A DNA stretch of 64,000 bases from Nocardia uniformis NBRC 13702 (GTDB lineage Bacteria; Actinomycetota; Actinomycetes; Mycobacteriales; Mycobacteriaceae): the NCBI RefSeq assembly GCF_001613345.1, contig NZ_BDCE01000061.1, positions 37,977 through 101,976 of the forward strand. Reading direction: 5' to 3'. Shown here piece by piece: positions 17,239 to 26,800 of the stretch. The translations under genes were made by a program, and so were the position numbers. A model generated the notes under the pieces. That model searched no databases and was not told where the DNA came from. It worked only from the letters and a program-made list of their open reading frames with translations. The stretch's first letter is position 1. Every line of letters starts with the position of its first letter.

Positions 17239-18885
17239 TTACACCAGCCATACAGTCGAATTTGCTGGAAGTTTTCTGGCAGAAATCGGAGCGCTCGCCA
17301 GCAACACCTCCCCAGCGGGCAGGGTGATCGGTGCGTCCGTGCCATTGAGCACACACACCAGGCCGCCATCGCGCCGGAAAGCCAGACAGCCCGGCGGACT
17401 GCCGTACCATTCCAGCCCCGGACCAGCGAATTCCGGGCGCCCGGCCCGTAATTCGATCGCCATTCGATACAGCGACAGCATGGAGTCGAGCCGCTCCAGT
17501 TGACTCTCCACCGTCAACCCGGCCCAACGCGGCGGCAACGGTAGCCACGGCCGACCGGTACTGAACCCGAAGGGCGGTGCGGTGTCCTCCCACGGCAGCG
17601 GTACCCGGCAACCATCGCGTCCCCGAACGGTGTGACCGGAACGTTCCCAGGCCGGGTCCCGCAGCACCGCCTCGGGTAGATCATCGACATTCGGCAGACC
17701 CAGTTCCGCGCCGTTGTAGACGAATACCGCGCCCGGCAAGGCCAATTCGAACATCATCATGGCCCGCGCCCGAGCCTGCCCGAGCCCGCCGCCGCCGTAG
17801 CGCGTCACCTCGCGCTCGATATCGTGATTGGACAGTGTCCAGGTGGGCGTCGCCTCGACCCCGACCACCGCGGCGAGGGAATTATCCACTGCGGCTCGGA
17901 TCTCGTCCGCCGCGAAGGGCGTCTCGGCCAGGCGGAAATTGAAGGCCAGATGTAGTTCGTCCGGGCGGACGTACTCGCCGAAGCGGATGTTGTCGTTCAC
18001 CCATACCTCGCCGATGGATACCGCGTGCGGATACTCGTCCATCACCTTGCGCAAGCGACGGTGGATCTCGTGGACGGCCGGATTATTGAAGCGCGGATCG
18101 CTGTCGTCGTGCACCAGCATGCGGGTGTCGACATTCGACATATCAGGCAGGCCTTCGGGTTTGGCCATGCCGTGCGCGACATCGATACGAAAACCGTCGA
18201 CCCCGCGATCCAGCCAGAACCGCATGGTCTGCTCGAAGTCCGCGGCGACCTCCGGGTTCTCCCAGTTCAGATCCGGCTGCTCGGGAGCGAAAATATGCAG
18301 AAACCATTGACCCGGCCGACCATTGGCTTCGATCACCCGGGTCCATGCCGGACCGCCGAAGACACTCGGCCAATTATTCGGTGGCACAGCACCATCCGGC
18401 CCACGGCCGTCGCGGAAGATGTATCGGTTCCGCTCCGGGCTCCCCGGCCCGGCGGCCAGCGCCGCCCGGAACCACGCGTGCTGATCGCTGGTGTGATTGG
18501 GCACCAGGTCCATGGTGACCCGCATGCTCCGCAGGTGCGCCTCCTCGATTACCGCGTCCAGCGCTGCCAGACCACCGAACAGCGGATCGATATCGCGCGG
18601 ATCGGCCACGTCGTAACCACCGTCGGCCATGGGTGAGCGCATGACCGGGCAGATCCACAGCGCGTCCACCCCGAGCAGCTCCAAATAGCCGAGCTTCTCC
18701 CGCAATCCACCCAAATCGCCTACGCCGTCACCGTTGGAGTCCGCGAAGGAACGCGGATACACCTGGTAGAACACGGCCGACTGCCACCACGGCGCCTGCG
18801 CTATCGCGGCGCCGGGCTCGGCTGAAATGTCTTCCACAGCCGTAGTGTGCCAAAGCAAACCGACTCGTGCGGGCATGTCGGCCAC
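17239..18885 (-). CDS. aglA: Alpha-glucosidase, GH13 family
   Basis: A 548-residue glycoside hydrolase of the oligo-1,6-glucosidase/alpha-glucosidase group, matching Rv2471. GH13 regions in order: FYQVYPRSFADSNGDGVGDL, DLVPNHTS, GFRIDVAHGM (nucleophile Asp), GEVWV (acid/base Glu) and LSNHDIER (transition-state Asp). It cleaves terminal alpha-linked glucose from maltose-like sugars in the cytosol. An internal GTG at about 18837 (VEDISAEPG) could be the true start, since the first 17 residues look less conserved. It follows glbO on the same strand. Confidence 0.93.
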   Translation of the reverse strand: MADMPARVGLLWHTTAVEDISAEPGAAIAQAPWWQSAVFYQVYPRSFADSNGDGVGDLGGLREKLGYLELLGVDALWICPVMRSPMADGGYDVADPRDIDPLFGGLAALDAVIEEAHLRSMRVTMDLVPNHTSDQHAWFRAALAAGPGSPERNRYIFRDGRGPDGAVPPNNWPSVFGGPAWTRVIEANGRPGQWFLHIFAPEQPDLNWENPEVAADFEQTMRFWLDRGVDGFRIDVAHGMAKPEGLPDMSNVDTRMLVHDDSDPRFNNPAVHEIHRRLRKVMDEYPHAVSIGEVWVNDNIRFGEYVRPDELHLAFNFRLAETPFAADEIRAAVDNSLAAVVGVEATPTWTLSNHDIEREVTRYGGGGLGQARARAMMMFELALPGAVFVYNGAELGLPNVDDLPEAVLRDPAWERSGHTVRGRDGCRVPLPWEDTAPPFGFSTGRPWLPLPPRWAGLTVESQLERLDSMLSLYRMAIELRAGRPEFAGPGLEWYGSPPGCLAFRRDGGLVCVLNGTDAPITLPAGEVLLASAPISARKLPANSTVWLV

Positions 18886-18968
18886 ACTCGATCAGATTCA
18901 GCTACTGATCAGTTGTTGACGAAGATCGCGGAAACGCTCTGAGCTTCAGTGTTTTTTACGACAGGAAT

Positions 18969-19382
18969 TCAGAAGGGCGAGTTCATGAGCGAATTCGCGG
19001 CCATCTCCAAGTAATCCAACAGCTGCTTGCGGTGCACGTCGTCTAGCACCTCCGGCTCGATCTCGGCCACCGCGATGTGCATGGCCCGCAGCCACGCGTC
19101 GCGCTCGATCGGCCCCACCTTGAACGGGTGATGGCGCATCCGCAGCCGCGGATGCCCGCGCTCGTCGCCGTAGGTACGCGGACCGCCCCAGTACTGCTCG
19201 AGGAACATGCGCAGCCGACGCTCGGCCGGACCCAGATCCTCCTCCGGGTAGAGGGGACGCAACACCTCGTCCGCGGCCACCTCGCGATAGAACGCAGCGA
19301 CGAGCCGCTGGAAGGTTTCGGCCCCTCCGACCGCCTCGTAGAAGGATGCCGCTGTCTGCTCGTCGGAAGTCACAGTGTTCAT
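18969..19382 (-). CDS. glbO: Group II truncated haemoglobin (trHbO)
   Basis: A 137-residue globin. FYEAVGGAETFQRLVAAFYREVA is the N-terminal helix pair with the distal Tyr, PLYPEEDLGPAE follows, and LRMRHHPFKVG holds the proximal His. WLRAMHIAVAE has the G8 Trp typical of trHbO. It binds O2/NO and may assist respiration or NO defence. The start is ATG at 19382 (MNTVTSDEQ). The frame is open upstream but that extension is not globin-like. Position matches Rv2470. Confidence 0.92.
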   Translation of the reverse strand: MNTVTSDEQTAASFYEAVGGAETFQRLVAAFYREVAADEVLRPLYPEEDLGPAERRLRMFLEQYWGGPRTYGDERGHPRLRMRHHPFKVGPIERDAWLRAMHIAVAEIEPEVLDDVHRKQLLDYLEMAANSLMNSPF

Positions 19383-19616
19383 TCTGCCTGCGTCGCGCCA
19401 CGGCGGGGTTCGCGGCCCCGCGACGTCGGATTCCAATGGTTCGACCACCGCGCTGGGACGCGCTTGACCAGGTATTCGACATCGTCATGGATTGTTCATC
19501 CGGTTGTGCCCAACAATGTGTGAAATCACCGTGCAATCAGCGGCGTTCCATGGTCAACTGGGTGGCAGTCTGCCGAGTTACCACATACTCCAGCGAATAC
19601 GAATTCGGGGTTGATC

Positions 19617-20312
19617 ATGAAGCAGCGGCGAAGCGCCAGGCATGAGGCGCGGACACACCGACAACTCCAGCCCGCCGACGTCCACAATCGTGGGTCGGGG
19701 GCTTCTCCGCTGCATGTCATTTCCGAACATTCCTATCCGGGTGCACGTCATGACCACGCACATCGCACCACCGATTCCGTTATTACCGGTTCCAGCTGGG
19801 CCAAACGCCGGGTGCTGCTGCTCAACGCCACCTACGAGCCCCTGACCGCGCTCTCCGCGCGCCGCGCCATCGTGCTACTGATCTGCGATAAGGCCGATGC
19901 GGTGCATGAAAACCCCGAAGGCCCCGTCGTCCATTCCGCGGGCACCGCCGTCGCCCTTCCCTCGGTCATTCGATTGCGCACCTATGTGCGCGTCCCGTAT
20001 CGCGCCCGGGTGCCGATGACCCGCGCCGCCCTCATGCATCGCGACCGCTATCGCTGCGCCTACTGCGGTGGCAAAGCCGAAACCATCGACCACGTCATTC
20101 CGCGCAGTCGTGGCGGCGCCCATTCCTGGGAAAACTGCGTCGCCTCCTGCGCCCCCTGCAACCACCGCAAGGCCGACAAGATGCTGAGCGAACTCGGCTG
20201 GACAATCCGACATCAAATGGTGGCGCCGAAAGGCCCGCACTGGCGACTCCTGTCGGCCACGTCGGACTTGGATCCGGCGTGGTTGCAGTACCTTGGCGAA
20301 GAAGTCGCCTGA
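19617..20312 (+). CDS. HNH endonuclease-domain protein (Rv2469c type)
   Basis: A 231-residue protein with a C-terminal HNH domain: CAYCGGKAETIDHVIPRSRGG, then WENCVASCAPCNHRKADK, giving the two CXXC zinc pairs and the DH-N-H catalytic set. The middle part, RVLLLNATYEPLTALSARRAI, is conserved in actinobacterial relatives. The first 50 residues are poorly conserved, so the real start may lie downstream, but the only in-frame ATG is at 19617. Role uncertain: DNA repair or phage defence are options. It diverges from glbO. Confidence 0.85.
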   Translation: MKQRRSARHEARTHRQLQPADVHNRGSGASPLHVISEHSYPGARHDHAHRTTDSVITGSSWAKRRVLLLNATYEPLTALSARRAIVLLICDKADAVHENPEGPVVHSAGTAVALPSVIRLRTYVRVPYRARVPMTRAALMHRDRYRCAYCGGKAETIDHVIPRSRGGAHSWENCVASCAPCNHRKADKMLSELGWTIRHQMVAPKGPHWRLLSATSDLDPAWLQYLGEEVA

Positions 20313-20360
20313 ACCGGGAGTGCAGGCCCGCGCAGATCTGCGGTAACCCGGCATTCTGGT

Positions 20361-20393
20361 CCACAAAACCCGTCTTTCCGACGGGTTTTGTGG
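20361..20393 (+). terminator. Hairpin terminator after the HNH gene
   Basis: Perfect 14-bp stem (ccacaaaacccgtc / gacgggttttgtgg) with loop tttcc, 48 bases after the HNH stop and followed by ttctgg. Confidence 0.75.
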
Positions 20394-20409
20394 TTCTGGT
20401 CCGCGTAAC

Positions 20410-20505
20410 CCGTCATTCCGGCGTGTTTGTGGCCGGAATCCACTGGCGGCTGCTGGACTGCGGAAGTAGGTGTGGATCCCGGCCAAACGCACGCCGGTAT
20501 GACGA
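20410..20505. repeat. Intergenic palindromic repeat A, copy 3
   Basis: cgtcattccggcgtgtttgtggccgg is mirrored by ggatcccggccaaacgcacgccggtatgacg at the other end, with about 45 bases between. It is the clearest example of the family. Confidence 0.7.
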
Positions 20506-20543
20506 GGGCGGCACGCCGGAATACGAGGTGGGATGGCCGGGCG

Positions 20544-21116
20544 TCAGCTGTATTCGCTGATGAGCAGCGCCCAGGTGCCGGGCTCGAGTGCCTCGAAGAC
20601 GTGGGGCATATCACCGGGATAGCAGATGTAGTCGCCGGGATTCAGTTCCACGGGGGCGTCCGCGTGCCCGACTTTCGCGCGACCCGCACCCATGATGATG
20701 TGCTCGACCACACCGCGCATATGCGGATCGGACTCGCGGGGATGGCCGGGTTCAGCGGTGACGCGGTAGACATCGCGGCGGGCGTTGGGCGGGGACGCCG
20801 ACAGCAGTGTCGTCCGGTACTCCGCCTGCGCGGAGGCGAGCACCGCGCCCTCGCCCGCGCGAATCACCTGCACCTGTGGGCGTGGCGGATCGAGCAGCTG
20901 AGAGAATGGCACATCGAGCGCGACGCAGAGCGCCCAGAGCGTTTCGATGCTCGGATTGCCGGACGCCGATTCCAATTGCGACAGAGTCGATTTGGCGATT
21001 CCGGCGCGCTTGGCGACCTCGCTCAGCGAGAGCCCGGCGCGGGCACGCTCGCGACGCAGGGCGGCGGCAATCGCTTCCTGTGGTGATGCGGGCGCGGTGC
21101 TGTCGTGCTGATCCAT
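20544..21116 (-). CDS. XRE-family regulator with C-terminal cupin
   Basis: A 190-residue two-domain regulator. An N-terminal HTH (AGLSLSEVAKRAGIAKSTLSQLES, NPSIETLWALCVALDVPF) is followed by a cupin barrel (HIIMGAGRAKVGHADAPVELNPGDYICYPGDMPHVFEAL). Such proteins commonly sit opposite azlCD amino-acid exporter genes and control them, as here: the divergent azlC starts 76 bases away. ATG at 21116 (MDQHDS) is taken; the longer frame runs into the azlC promoter. Confidence 0.9.
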   Translation of the reverse strand: MDQHDSTAPASPQEAIAAALRRERARAGLSLSEVAKRAGIAKSTLSQLESASGNPSIETLWALCVALDVPFSQLLDPPRPQVQVIRAGEGAVLASAQAEYRTTLLSASPPNARRDVYRVTAEPGHPRESDPHMRGVVEHIIMGAGRAKVGHADAPVELNPGDYICYPGDMPHVFEALEPGTWALLISEYS

Positions 21117-21192
21117 AACGGGTTCACACAGTACCGGGTGCGGCTCGCGGGTCCTTTGACGAATCGACCCTTCTTCGTTCACTATAGACAAC

Positions 21193-22044
21193 ATGCGTTC
21201 GATATGGCGAACACTGGATCGGGGTGTGCTTACCGGTATCGCGGCGATCAGCCTGGCAGTCGCCATGATCGGCGTCTCCTACGGGGCCACCGCCGTCACC
21301 TCTGGATTGCCGGTCTGGCTGCCGATTCTGCTCAGCGTCGCCGTGGTGGCGGGCGGAGCCGAGTTCGTCTTCATCGGGATTATCACCGCGGGCGGCAGTC
21401 TGATCGCGGCCGTGCTCGCGGGTCTGCTGGTCAATGCCCGCCACCTGCCCTATGGGCTCTCGGTCCCCGATGTCGTCGGTTCCGGATGGCGTCGACTGAT
21501 CGCGACCCACGTCATGAATGACGAATCGGTCGCGCTGGCGCTGGCCCAACCCGATCGCGACCGCCGCCGGGCGGCGTACTGGCTCTGCGGGCTGGGAGTA
21601 TTGATCGCCTGGCCCCTCGGCGCGGCGATCGGCGCGATTCTCGGCTCAGTTGTGCCGGACCCCAACGCATTCGGGCTCGACGCGGTTTTCCCGGCGGTAC
21701 TCATGACGCTGGTGCTGCCGTCGCTGCGCGAACCTCTCGCGCGTACAGCGGCTCTGGCGGGGGCAGCGGTCGCGGCCATGACGACGCCCTTCCTCGGGGC
21801 GGGGGTGCCGGTACTCCTGGCGCTGGCCGCGGTCCTCCTCGTTGTCCGCCGCGCGGGCGACGATGGGTCGGCTGATGGCATATCCGCCGGGGACGTTTCG
21901 GCAGAGGCCGCGTCGTCGGAGAGCGCATCCGCTGACGATCCACTGGCAGACAAATCGTTGACAGACAAGGTGTTTGCCAACGAAATGTTCGCCGACGAAG
22001 TGTTCGCCGGAAAGGCTTCCGCCGGAAGGATCCACGCCTCATGA
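21193..22044 (+). CDS. azlC: AzlC-type branched-chain amino acid exporter subunit with unusual acidic tail
   Basis: A 283-residue polytopic protein. The first 225 residues hold the AzlC permease with several TM segments and the family patch LLVNARHLPYGLSV. After VVRRAGDDG, a tail of about 60 residues has Ser/Ala/Asp-rich quasi-repeats (LADKSLTDK, VFANEMFADEVFAGK) not expected in AzlC. With AzlD it forms an exporter for branched-chain amino acids, related to BrnFE. Its stop overlaps azlD by ATGA. Confidence 0.9.
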   Translation: MRSIWRTLDRGVLTGIAAISLAVAMIGVSYGATAVTSGLPVWLPILLSVAVVAGGAEFVFIGIITAGGSLIAAVLAGLLVNARHLPYGLSVPDVVGSGWRRLIATHVMNDESVALALAQPDRDRRRAAYWLCGLGVLIAWPLGAAIGAILGSVVPDPNAFGLDAVFPAVLMTLVLPSLREPLARTAALAGAAVAAMTTPFLGAGVPVLLALAAVLLVVRRAGDDGSADGISAGDVSAEAASSESASADDPLADKSLTDKVFANEMFADEVFAGKASAGRIHAS

Positions 22045-22358
22045 CCAAGGCGCTACTCGCGGGAACCCTCGCACTTGCCTTGGGCACCTACGCATTCCGC
22101 TTCGCGGGCCCGGTCCTGCGCCGCCGCATGAATATCTCGCCCCGCGTGGTGCGACTGCTCGAGATCGCTTCGGTGGTGCTGCTCACCGCCCTGGCGGTCA
22201 CCACCCTCATGCCCTCCGGAGAAGGTCACGCGGGCTTCGCCCTCCCCGCCGGTGTGCTGGTCGCCATCGTCCTCGCCTGGCGACGCGCACCCCTGCTGGT
22301 CGTCATCCTGTCCGCCGCGGTTGTCACCGCCCTCCTACGCCTCCTCGGCGTGCCCTGA
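22041..22358 (+). CDS. azlD: AzlD-family amino acid exporter subunit
   Basis: A 105-residue membrane protein with about four hydrophobic segments. It contains GTYAFRFAGPVLRRRMNISP, the AzlD signature, and VLLTALAVTTLM. It is translationally coupled to azlC and would form the small subunit of the same exporter. Expression is probably set by the divergent XRE-cupin regulator. Confidence 0.9.
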   Translation: MTKALLAGTLALALGTYAFRFAGPVLRRRMNISPRVVRLLEIASVVLLTALAVTTLMPSGEGHAGFALPAGVLVAIVLAWRRAPLLVVILSAAVVTALLRLLGVP

Positions 22359-22702
22359 GTCGGTAAGGGTTCAGGGGAAGAACTCCGAGATCGGCAACAG
22401 CTGACGGTGGGCCAGCGATCCCATCCCCCGGCGCTGCCCACAACGGAATACCGAGATTGAAATCACGACCTCGCCCAGCCAACTTGGCCATTCCGGCACG
22501 TCCGCCTTGGTCATTCGGGCATATCCGCCCTCGTCATCCCGGCACGTCCACCCTCGTCATCCCGGCACGTCCACCCTCGTCATCCCGGCACGTCCGGGAT
22601 GACGGGACTGCGCCGATACCGCGCATTCCAGCCTCAGTAGTCCTCGGCGGCCGGGACCACGCCGTCAATCCTCAGTAGTCCTCAGTGGCCGGGACCATGC
22701 CC
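22359..22702. other. Gene-free convergent region with tandem repeats
   Basis: No credible gene. It includes a short tandem array (22490-22605) and further direct repeats tcagtagtcctc at about 22634 and 22671. Confidence 0.6.
22490..22605. repeat. 23-bp tandem array derived from palindromic repeat A (copy 4)
   Basis: Exact 23-base units at 22532-22554 and 22555-22577 (cgtcatcccggcacgtccac plus cct). A partial third at 22578 turns into the inverted end gggatgacggg, and two degenerate units lie on the left (from about 22490). It links the dispersed repeat A family to a local tandem expansion. Confidence 0.75.
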
Positions 22703-23377
22703 TCAGTTCGGGGTCAGCGGGAAGGCTGGTCCCCTACGGCGGGCCACCGAGCCGTAGCGGGCATCAAGTCGCAGCCACGTTCGGGCGGCTCGGACTCGGA
22801 CGATCTCATCGGCAGGAATGCGCCGCGAGTCCGTCTTATCACCGCCGTGCGGGATGAAATCCATTGCGGCGAGCGCGAAGACGACGCGCATGGGGACCTC
22901 GACGCTTTCACCCGCACCGGAGACGGTGAGGACGGTTTGGTCCAGCAGCGACGCGGGCGGGCCGTGATTGCTGCCGTGCTCCTGGGCCACCTCGGCCCCG
23001 CGCTCGGCCAATTCGACCAGCATGCGGGCCGGGACGTCGTCTACGTGGACGAATCCCGAGGCGGGTGGCAGGGCCGTGCGCCAGGCGGAGTCCATTGAAT
23101 AGCCGAGGTCGATGGGATTGCCGGATTCCGGACCGTGCAACCCGGACAGCACCGTGTCGCCACCGATGGTGACGTCATCGACGCTGAGGTCGCCGACGAC
23201 CGTGCGTACTGCCAGGGCTTCGAAACCGGTAGCGGCCCAGGCGGATACGTAATGATCCCCACGACGGCGCAGTCGAATGACCACGGCCGGGTCCAGCCGC
23301 ACCGCGCGAGAGATGAAGGTGGCCAGATTCTCCCGCTCGGCCGGATCCGGAATATGAAGTGTCGGTTGGCCTACCAT
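22703..23377 (-). CDS. Conserved actinobacterial protein of unknown function (Rv2474c position)
   Basis: A 224-residue protein beginning MVGQPTLHIPDPAERENLAT. A first half contains DPAVVIRLRRRG and FEALAVRTVVGDLS, and a second half LARYGSVARRRG-like basic C-terminus. No known domain, signal or TM segment. ATG at 23377 sits 16 bases after the thioesterase stop, so it is the last gene of the gdh-thioesterase unit. Its place matches Rv2474c. Function not known. Confidence 0.75.
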   Translation of the reverse strand: MVGQPTLHIPDPAERENLATFISRAVRLDPAVVIRLRRRGDHYVSAWAATGFEALAVRTVVGDLSVDDVTIGGDTVLSGLHGPESGNPIDLGYSMDSAWRTALPPASGFVHVDDVPARMLVELAERGAEVAQEHGSNHGPPASLLDQTVLTVSGAGESVEVPMRVVFALAAMDFIPHGGDKTDSRRIPADEIVRVRAARTWLRLDARYGSVARRRGPAFPLTPN

Positions 23378-23393
23378 CGCTGTCGCGCTCGCG

Positions 23394-23861
23394 TCAGTCG
23401 GGCAGCCACGTGGCCAGATAATCGCGTTCGCCCGTGGTGAGGCGGCGTAGTCGCTGGGTGTCGATATCGAAGGCGGCGAGCTGGGTGGACGCCACCACCG
23501 CGGGACGCGACAGCGGGTCGGCACCGGCCGGACGCACCTCGTAGGCGACGGTGAAATCCACCGCGCGCAGCTGCGAGACCCACATGGAGACGTCCAATGG
23601 CGAATCCTCGTGGCGCAGCTGGCCTTTGTACTGCACATGCAGGTCGGCGAGCACACAACCCGCCCGCAGCGCGACGGTGGGCCGATCGTCGAGGAACAGC
23701 CACGGGATCCGCGCCTCCTCCAGCAAGGTCACCATGCGGGCATGGTTGATGTGCTGAAACGCGTCCATATCGGACCAGCGCACCTCGACCTTGGTGTGGA
23801 AGCGCGGCGGCAGCGTCGCAGCCGCCGTCCCCGCTCCATTCAGCGAACCGACACTCGTCAA
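23394..23861 (-). CDS. Acyl-CoA thioesterase, hot-dog fold (4HBT)
   Basis: A 155-residue protein with the 4-hydroxybenzoyl-CoA thioesterase pattern VEVRWSDMDAFQHINHARMVTLLEEAR, containing the active-site Asp and the His-Asn. LHVQYKGQLRHEDSPLDV is the second conserved strand. It hydrolyses an acyl-CoA of unknown chain length. It overlaps the gdh stop by ATGA, so it is translationally coupled to glutamate dehydrogenase, as Rv2475c is to Rv2476c. Confidence 0.88.
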   Translation of the reverse strand: MTSVGSLNGAGTAAATLPPRFHTKVEVRWSDMDAFQHINHARMVTLLEEARIPWLFLDDRPTVALRAGCVLADLHVQYKGQLRHEDSPLDVSMWVSQLRAVDFTVAYEVRPAGADPLSRPAVVASTQLAAFDIDTQRLRRLTTGERDYLATWLPD

Positions 23862-26800
23862 CGCGGTACCTCCGATTGCGCGCCCACCCCGCTCACCATG
23901 CTGCGCACCTGCCGCGCCGCGACCGACAGCGTGGCGAGGTCGTGGGTTCCGGACTCGAACAGCTCCGAGAGGGCGGCGCGAGCGCGACCCAGTCGTGACT
24001 GATTTTTCGATTCCCAGTATGCAATCTTTTCCTCGGCTGTCTCCTCCGGGTCACCCGCGGAGAGCACATCCAGGGTCAGTGAACGCAGCGAGCCGTACAT
24101 ATCGTCGCGCAGCGCGAGGCGGGCCAGCGCGTGCCAGCGATCGCCACGTTCCAGGTGGCTGACCGCCTGCAACAGCCAATCGATCTTGAGGTGATCGTTG
24201 AGCGCGTAGTACAGCGCACCCACCTCGTCGCCACCGCGATCGGTGATATCGGCGATATCGATCACATCCAGCAGCGGGAAGAGATTCAGCAGCCCGAGCA
24301 CCTCGGTCGCCAACTCCGCCGGCGCACCGCGACCGATCAGGTCCTGCGACTGCACATTGAGGGCGTCGATGTGATGGCCGCGCAGCCACCCCGGCACCTT
24401 CGGCGACAGCGTGCGCACCGAGGAGGCGTAACGATGGATCTCCGCACCGACCGCGATGGGCTGCGGGCGATTGTTCAACAGCCACCGCGACGCGCGGTCG
24501 AGGGTGCGCTTGGTCTCCAACTCCAGCGCATCCTTGACCGCGGTGGAGACGTCCCCCGCCCGAATGCGTTCCCAGACCGCGTGCAGATCGAAGATCTGGG
24601 TGGCGGCGGTAAAGGCGCGCACCGAATCCGAGGCGGTCGCCCCGATCTCCTCATTGAGCCGGTGGGCATAGCTGATTCCGCCCAGGTCGACCACCTCGTT
24701 CACCAGCATGGTGGTGGTGATCTCCCGACGCAGTGGATGCTTCTTGATGGCCGCGCCGAACCGGTTGCGCAGCGCTGTCGGGAAGTAGTGCGGCAGTCTC
24801 GCGGCGAAGTAGGCGGTATCGGGCAGCTCGCCGTCCAGCAGATCGGTCTTGAGCGAAAGTTTCACGTGCGCCATGAGATTCGACAGTTCCGGCGAGGTGA
24901 GCCCGATCCCCTGCTCGTGTCGCTGCTTCAGCTCGACATCCGACGGCAGCGCCTCCAGCTCCCGGTCCAGCCCGCGCCTCTCCTCGAGTTCATGGATGAC
25001 GCGCTTTTGCACATTCAGCATGCGCGGCGCTTCGGCGCGCGACATGCCCATCAGGTAGTTCTGAGAGACGTTGTCCTGCAATACCAGTCGCGAAACCTCA
25101 TCGGTCATGGAGGCCAGCAGCGGATTACGTTCGGATTCGGCCAGTTCGCCGCTGCTCACCAGGCCGTCGAGCAGTACCTTGATATTGACCTCGTGGTCGG
25201 AGCAGTCCACACCCGCCGAATTGTCGAGCGCGTCGGTATTCATCTTGCCGCCGTGGCGGCAGAACTCGATCCGACCCAGCGCGGTCACACCGAGGTTACC
25301 GCCCTCACCGATCACCTTGACCCGCAAATCGTTGCCATTCACCCGCAACGTGTCATTGGACTTATCACCCACCTCGGCATGGGACTCGGTACTGGCCTTG
25401 ATGTAGGTACCGATACCGCCGTTCCACAACAACTGCACCGGAGACTTCAAGATGGCGCGCATCAACTCCGGCGGCGACAACGCCGTCACCCCAGCCGCCA
25501 CACCCAGTGCGACCCGGGCCTGTTCACTGATCGGCACCGATTTCACGGTCCGATCCCACACCCCACCGCCCTCACTGATCAGCGAACGGTCGTAATCGAG
25601 CCACGACGAACGCGGCAACGCGAACATCCGCTCCCGCTCCGCGTAGGAGGTAGCGGGGTCCGGATTCGGATCCAGGAATATATGGCGGTGGTCGAAGGCC
25701 GCGACCAAGCGGATGTGCGGCGACAGCAACATGCCGTTGCCGAACACGTCACCGCTCATATCGCCGATACCGACAACAGTGAATTCCTGTGTCTGGGTAT
25801 CGATATCCATCTCCGCGAAGTGGCGCTTGACGCTCTCCCACGCACCCTTGGCGGTAATACCCATCGCCTTGTGGTCATAGCCCGCGCTACCACCGGAAGC
25901 GAACGCGTCACCGAGCCAGAAGCCGTACTGCTTGGCCACATCATTGGCGATATCGGAGAACGTCGCGGTGCCCTTATCGGCGGCGACCACCAGATAGGTG
26001 TCATCGCCGTCACGGCGCACCACCCGGTCGGGCGGAATCACCGCACCGGTGGCCCGATCGACATTGTCGGTGACATCGAGCAGACCGGAAATGAAGGTGC
26101 GGTAGCAGGCCACGCCCTCGTTCTGCAGGTTCTGCCGATCCACCACCGGATCGGTGGTGGCGGCCGGGGGCTGCTTCACCACGAAACCGCCCTTGGCGCC
26201 CACCGGGACGATGACCGCGTTCTTCACCGCCTGCGCCTTGACCAGGCCCAGGATCTCGGTGCGGAAGTCCTCCAGACGATCCGACCAGCGCAACCCACCA
26301 CGCGCCACCGGACCGAACCGCAGATGCACGCCCTCGACCCGCGGCGAGTACACGAAGATCTCGAATTGTGGTCGGGGCTTGGGCAATTCGGCGATCTCGC
26401 GCGGTTCCACCTTGAACGACAGGTACTCGCGCGGCTGGTTCTCGAGATCGGTGACGTAGTAGTTGGTGCGCAGGGTCGCCTGGATCAAGCCGAGAATCGC
26501 GCGCAGGATGCGGTCGGCGTCCAGGCTCACCACATCGTCGATCCGGCGGTGTACCGCGGCCTCCAGATCGCGGACGTGTTCCGGATCGGCGGAATCGGGA
26601 TCGAAGGCGGCCGCGAACAGATCTACGAACAGCTGCGCTACGTCCGGGTAGGCCAGCAGGACGCGGGTGATATTCGCCTGGCTGTACGGAAAACCAGCCT
26701 GCTGCAGGTACTTCGCGTATGCCCGCAGGATGGATACCGACCGCCACGGCAGGGCGGCGCGCAACACCAGTTCATTGAGGCCGTCCGCCTCGGCGCGGCC

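Noticed and set aside
22490..22605. Possible CRISPR array (23-bp tandem units)
   Set aside because: Units are contiguous without spacers and related to a dispersed palindromic repeat; there are no cas genes.
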